Shown here: positions 4,902-5,719 of the stretch, piece after piece
Layout: every line of letters begins with the position of its first letter
Numbering within the stretch: position 1 is the first letter of the stretch
DNA from: Pseudomonadota bacterium
GTDB taxonomy: Bacteria; Pseudomonadota; Gammaproteobacteria; Natronospirales; REEB76
NCBI GenBank assembly: GCA_021779005.1
Contig: JAJYBN010000085.1
Location: 1-5,719 of the forward strand
Reading direction: 5' to 3'
Length of the DNA: 5,719 nt
Notes under the pieces: generated by a model
Databases searched by the model: none
What the model was told of the DNA's origin: nothing
What the model saw: only the letters and a program-made list of their open reading frames with translations
Translations under genes and position numbers: made by a program

Positions 4902-5719
4902 ATGAGACGCTCAGGGCAATTTTTAACGGGGCTTACATTCACGATGCTGGTAGGCCTAGCCATCGGTGCGCCTCCATCGATGGTCTCCGATGGCACGACC
5001 GGTTCCGTGAGGTACATCGAAGCGGGCCAGCCCGCAGTAATCATTCATTCGACGGTTGAACAAGCGTTGAGCCAGCGGACCCATGCGGCGCATCACCGTG
5101 GCGGCGGTGGTTCGGTAAACCTGTACTACCACGGTGGCACCGGCGGCATCGGTGTCGAGACCGCGCCGAAGATCTATTTGATCTTTTGGGGCTCGCAGTG
5201 GACCAATAATGATCCCAGCGGGGAAGCTACCATCCTGGAGAATTTTCTTGCCAGCATCGGCGGCAGCTCCTGGTTCAACGACAACACCCAGTACTGCCAG
5301 GGCGTGGCCAGCGGCACCTACTTCTGCAATGGTGCTGGCACCCCCGCGGGCAACCAAGCGGGCATGCTCTATGGCTACTGGTATGACAGCGCCTCATCTG
5401 CGCCGACCCATCCGAAGCAGTCGCAGCTTGCCGCCGAAGCGGTGAAAGCGGCCCAGTATTTCGGCAACACCGCTGCCGGCAGCAACAATACCACGCAGTA
5501 CGTGATTGCGACCGCCACGGGCAACAGCTCCAGTGGCTTCGGCACGCAATACTGCGCGTGGCACAGCTCCACCAGCTCGACATACGGTAACGTGGCTTAC
5601 ACCAACTTGCCGTACATCACCGATGCGGGCGCCAGTTGCGGCGCCAACTTCAACAACCTGGGAGCGAACGCCGGTATCACCATCGTCGAAGGCCATGAGG
5701 CAGCCGAAACGGTCACTGA
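4902..5719 (+). CDS. Secreted HExxE-motif protein, EXORDIUM-like (3' end outside window)
   Basis: The frame is open for 272 codons from the ATG at 4902 to the window edge; the last two bases begin another codon, probably Asp. It starts with an export signal: MRRSGQF, then hydrophobic LTGLTFTMLVGLAIGA (8-23), with likely cleavage near residue 23. A pro-like segment with a His/Gly-rich joint (HHRGGGG, 64-70) follows. NLYYHGG (73-79) and PKIYLIFWGSQW (89-100) resemble the YHGG...YLIWYG blocks of plant EXORDIUM/phosphate-induced proteins and their bacterial relatives. The C-terminal end reads VEGHEAAETVT: His265, Glu266 and Glu269 form an HExxE motif that could bind metal as in a metallopeptidase. 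Four cysteines (132, 142, 218, 246) suit disulfides in an exported protein. Enzymatic activity is inferred, not shown. It is preceded by its own promoter and the long structured leader. The start is fixed by GAGGAG at 4889-4894. Confidence 0.88.
   Translation, partial: MRRSGQFLTGLTFTMLVGLAIGAPPSMVSDGTTGSVRYIEAGQPAVIIHSTVEQALSQRTHAAHHRGGGGSVNLYYHGGTGGIGVETAPKIYLIFWGSQWTNNDPSGEATILENFLASIGGSSWFNDNTQYCQGVASGTYFCNGAGTPAGNQAGMLYGYWYDSASSAPTHPKQSQLAAEAVKAAQYFGNTAAGSNNTTQYVIATATGNSSSGFGTQYCAWHSSTSSTYGNVAYTNLPYITDAGASCGANFNNLGANAGITIVEGHEAAETVT

Noticed and set aside
5717..5719. TGA at the very end of the window, looking like the stop of the HExxE gene.
   Set aside because: It is out of frame: the coding frame reads ACT at 5715-5717 and then the two bases GA, so the gene continues past the window.

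Overview
The window (5,719 bp) holds five protein genes and one long structured non-coding stretch. It looks like chromosomal DNA of a GC-rich bacterium, probably a proteobacterium: gene ends are tightly packed, Shine-Dalgarno sites are clear, and two products have bacterial export signals. Species cannot be read from the sequence. The two transporter genes and the DUF389 gene are visibly richer in G+C than the secreted-protein gene at 3630-4442 and parts of its flanks.

Left part (1-3393): an ACR3-type arsenite efflux gene, cut at its 5' end by the window edge, runs rightward to 958. Facing it, only 23 bp away, is a leftward pair: a DUF389 membrane protein (3393-2392) followed after 51 bp by an MFS transporter (2340-982). 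The pair is probably co-transcribed from a promoter just upstream of 3393. The MFS protein carries motifs of the phosphate:H+ symporter group. Next to an arsenite pump this suggests an inorganic-oxyanion or arsenic-stress theme, but its substrate is not proven.

Middle (3394-4442): a 236-bp divergent control region carries promoter candidates for both directions, with two TTCGAA-centred palindromes around the rightward promoter. The rightward gene encodes a 270-residue exported protein with four cysteines that I cannot assign to a family.

Right part (4443-5719): a 459-bp gap holds a weak terminator, a convincing extended -10 promoter, and a roughly 280-nt G-rich leader full of inverted repeats. 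Its first stem starts at the predicted transcription start and is followed by a terminator-like hairpin with five Ts. The leader ends in a strong GAGGAG ribosome binding site for a secreted protein with an HExxE motif. That protein is cut by the right edge of the window and resembles the bacterial relatives of plant EXORDIUM/phosphate-induced proteins.

The leader plus the exported protein it precedes is the best candidate here for something undescribed: a cis-acting RNA (riboswitch or attenuator-like) controlling an exported putative hydrolase. I could not match the leader to any riboswitch class I know.
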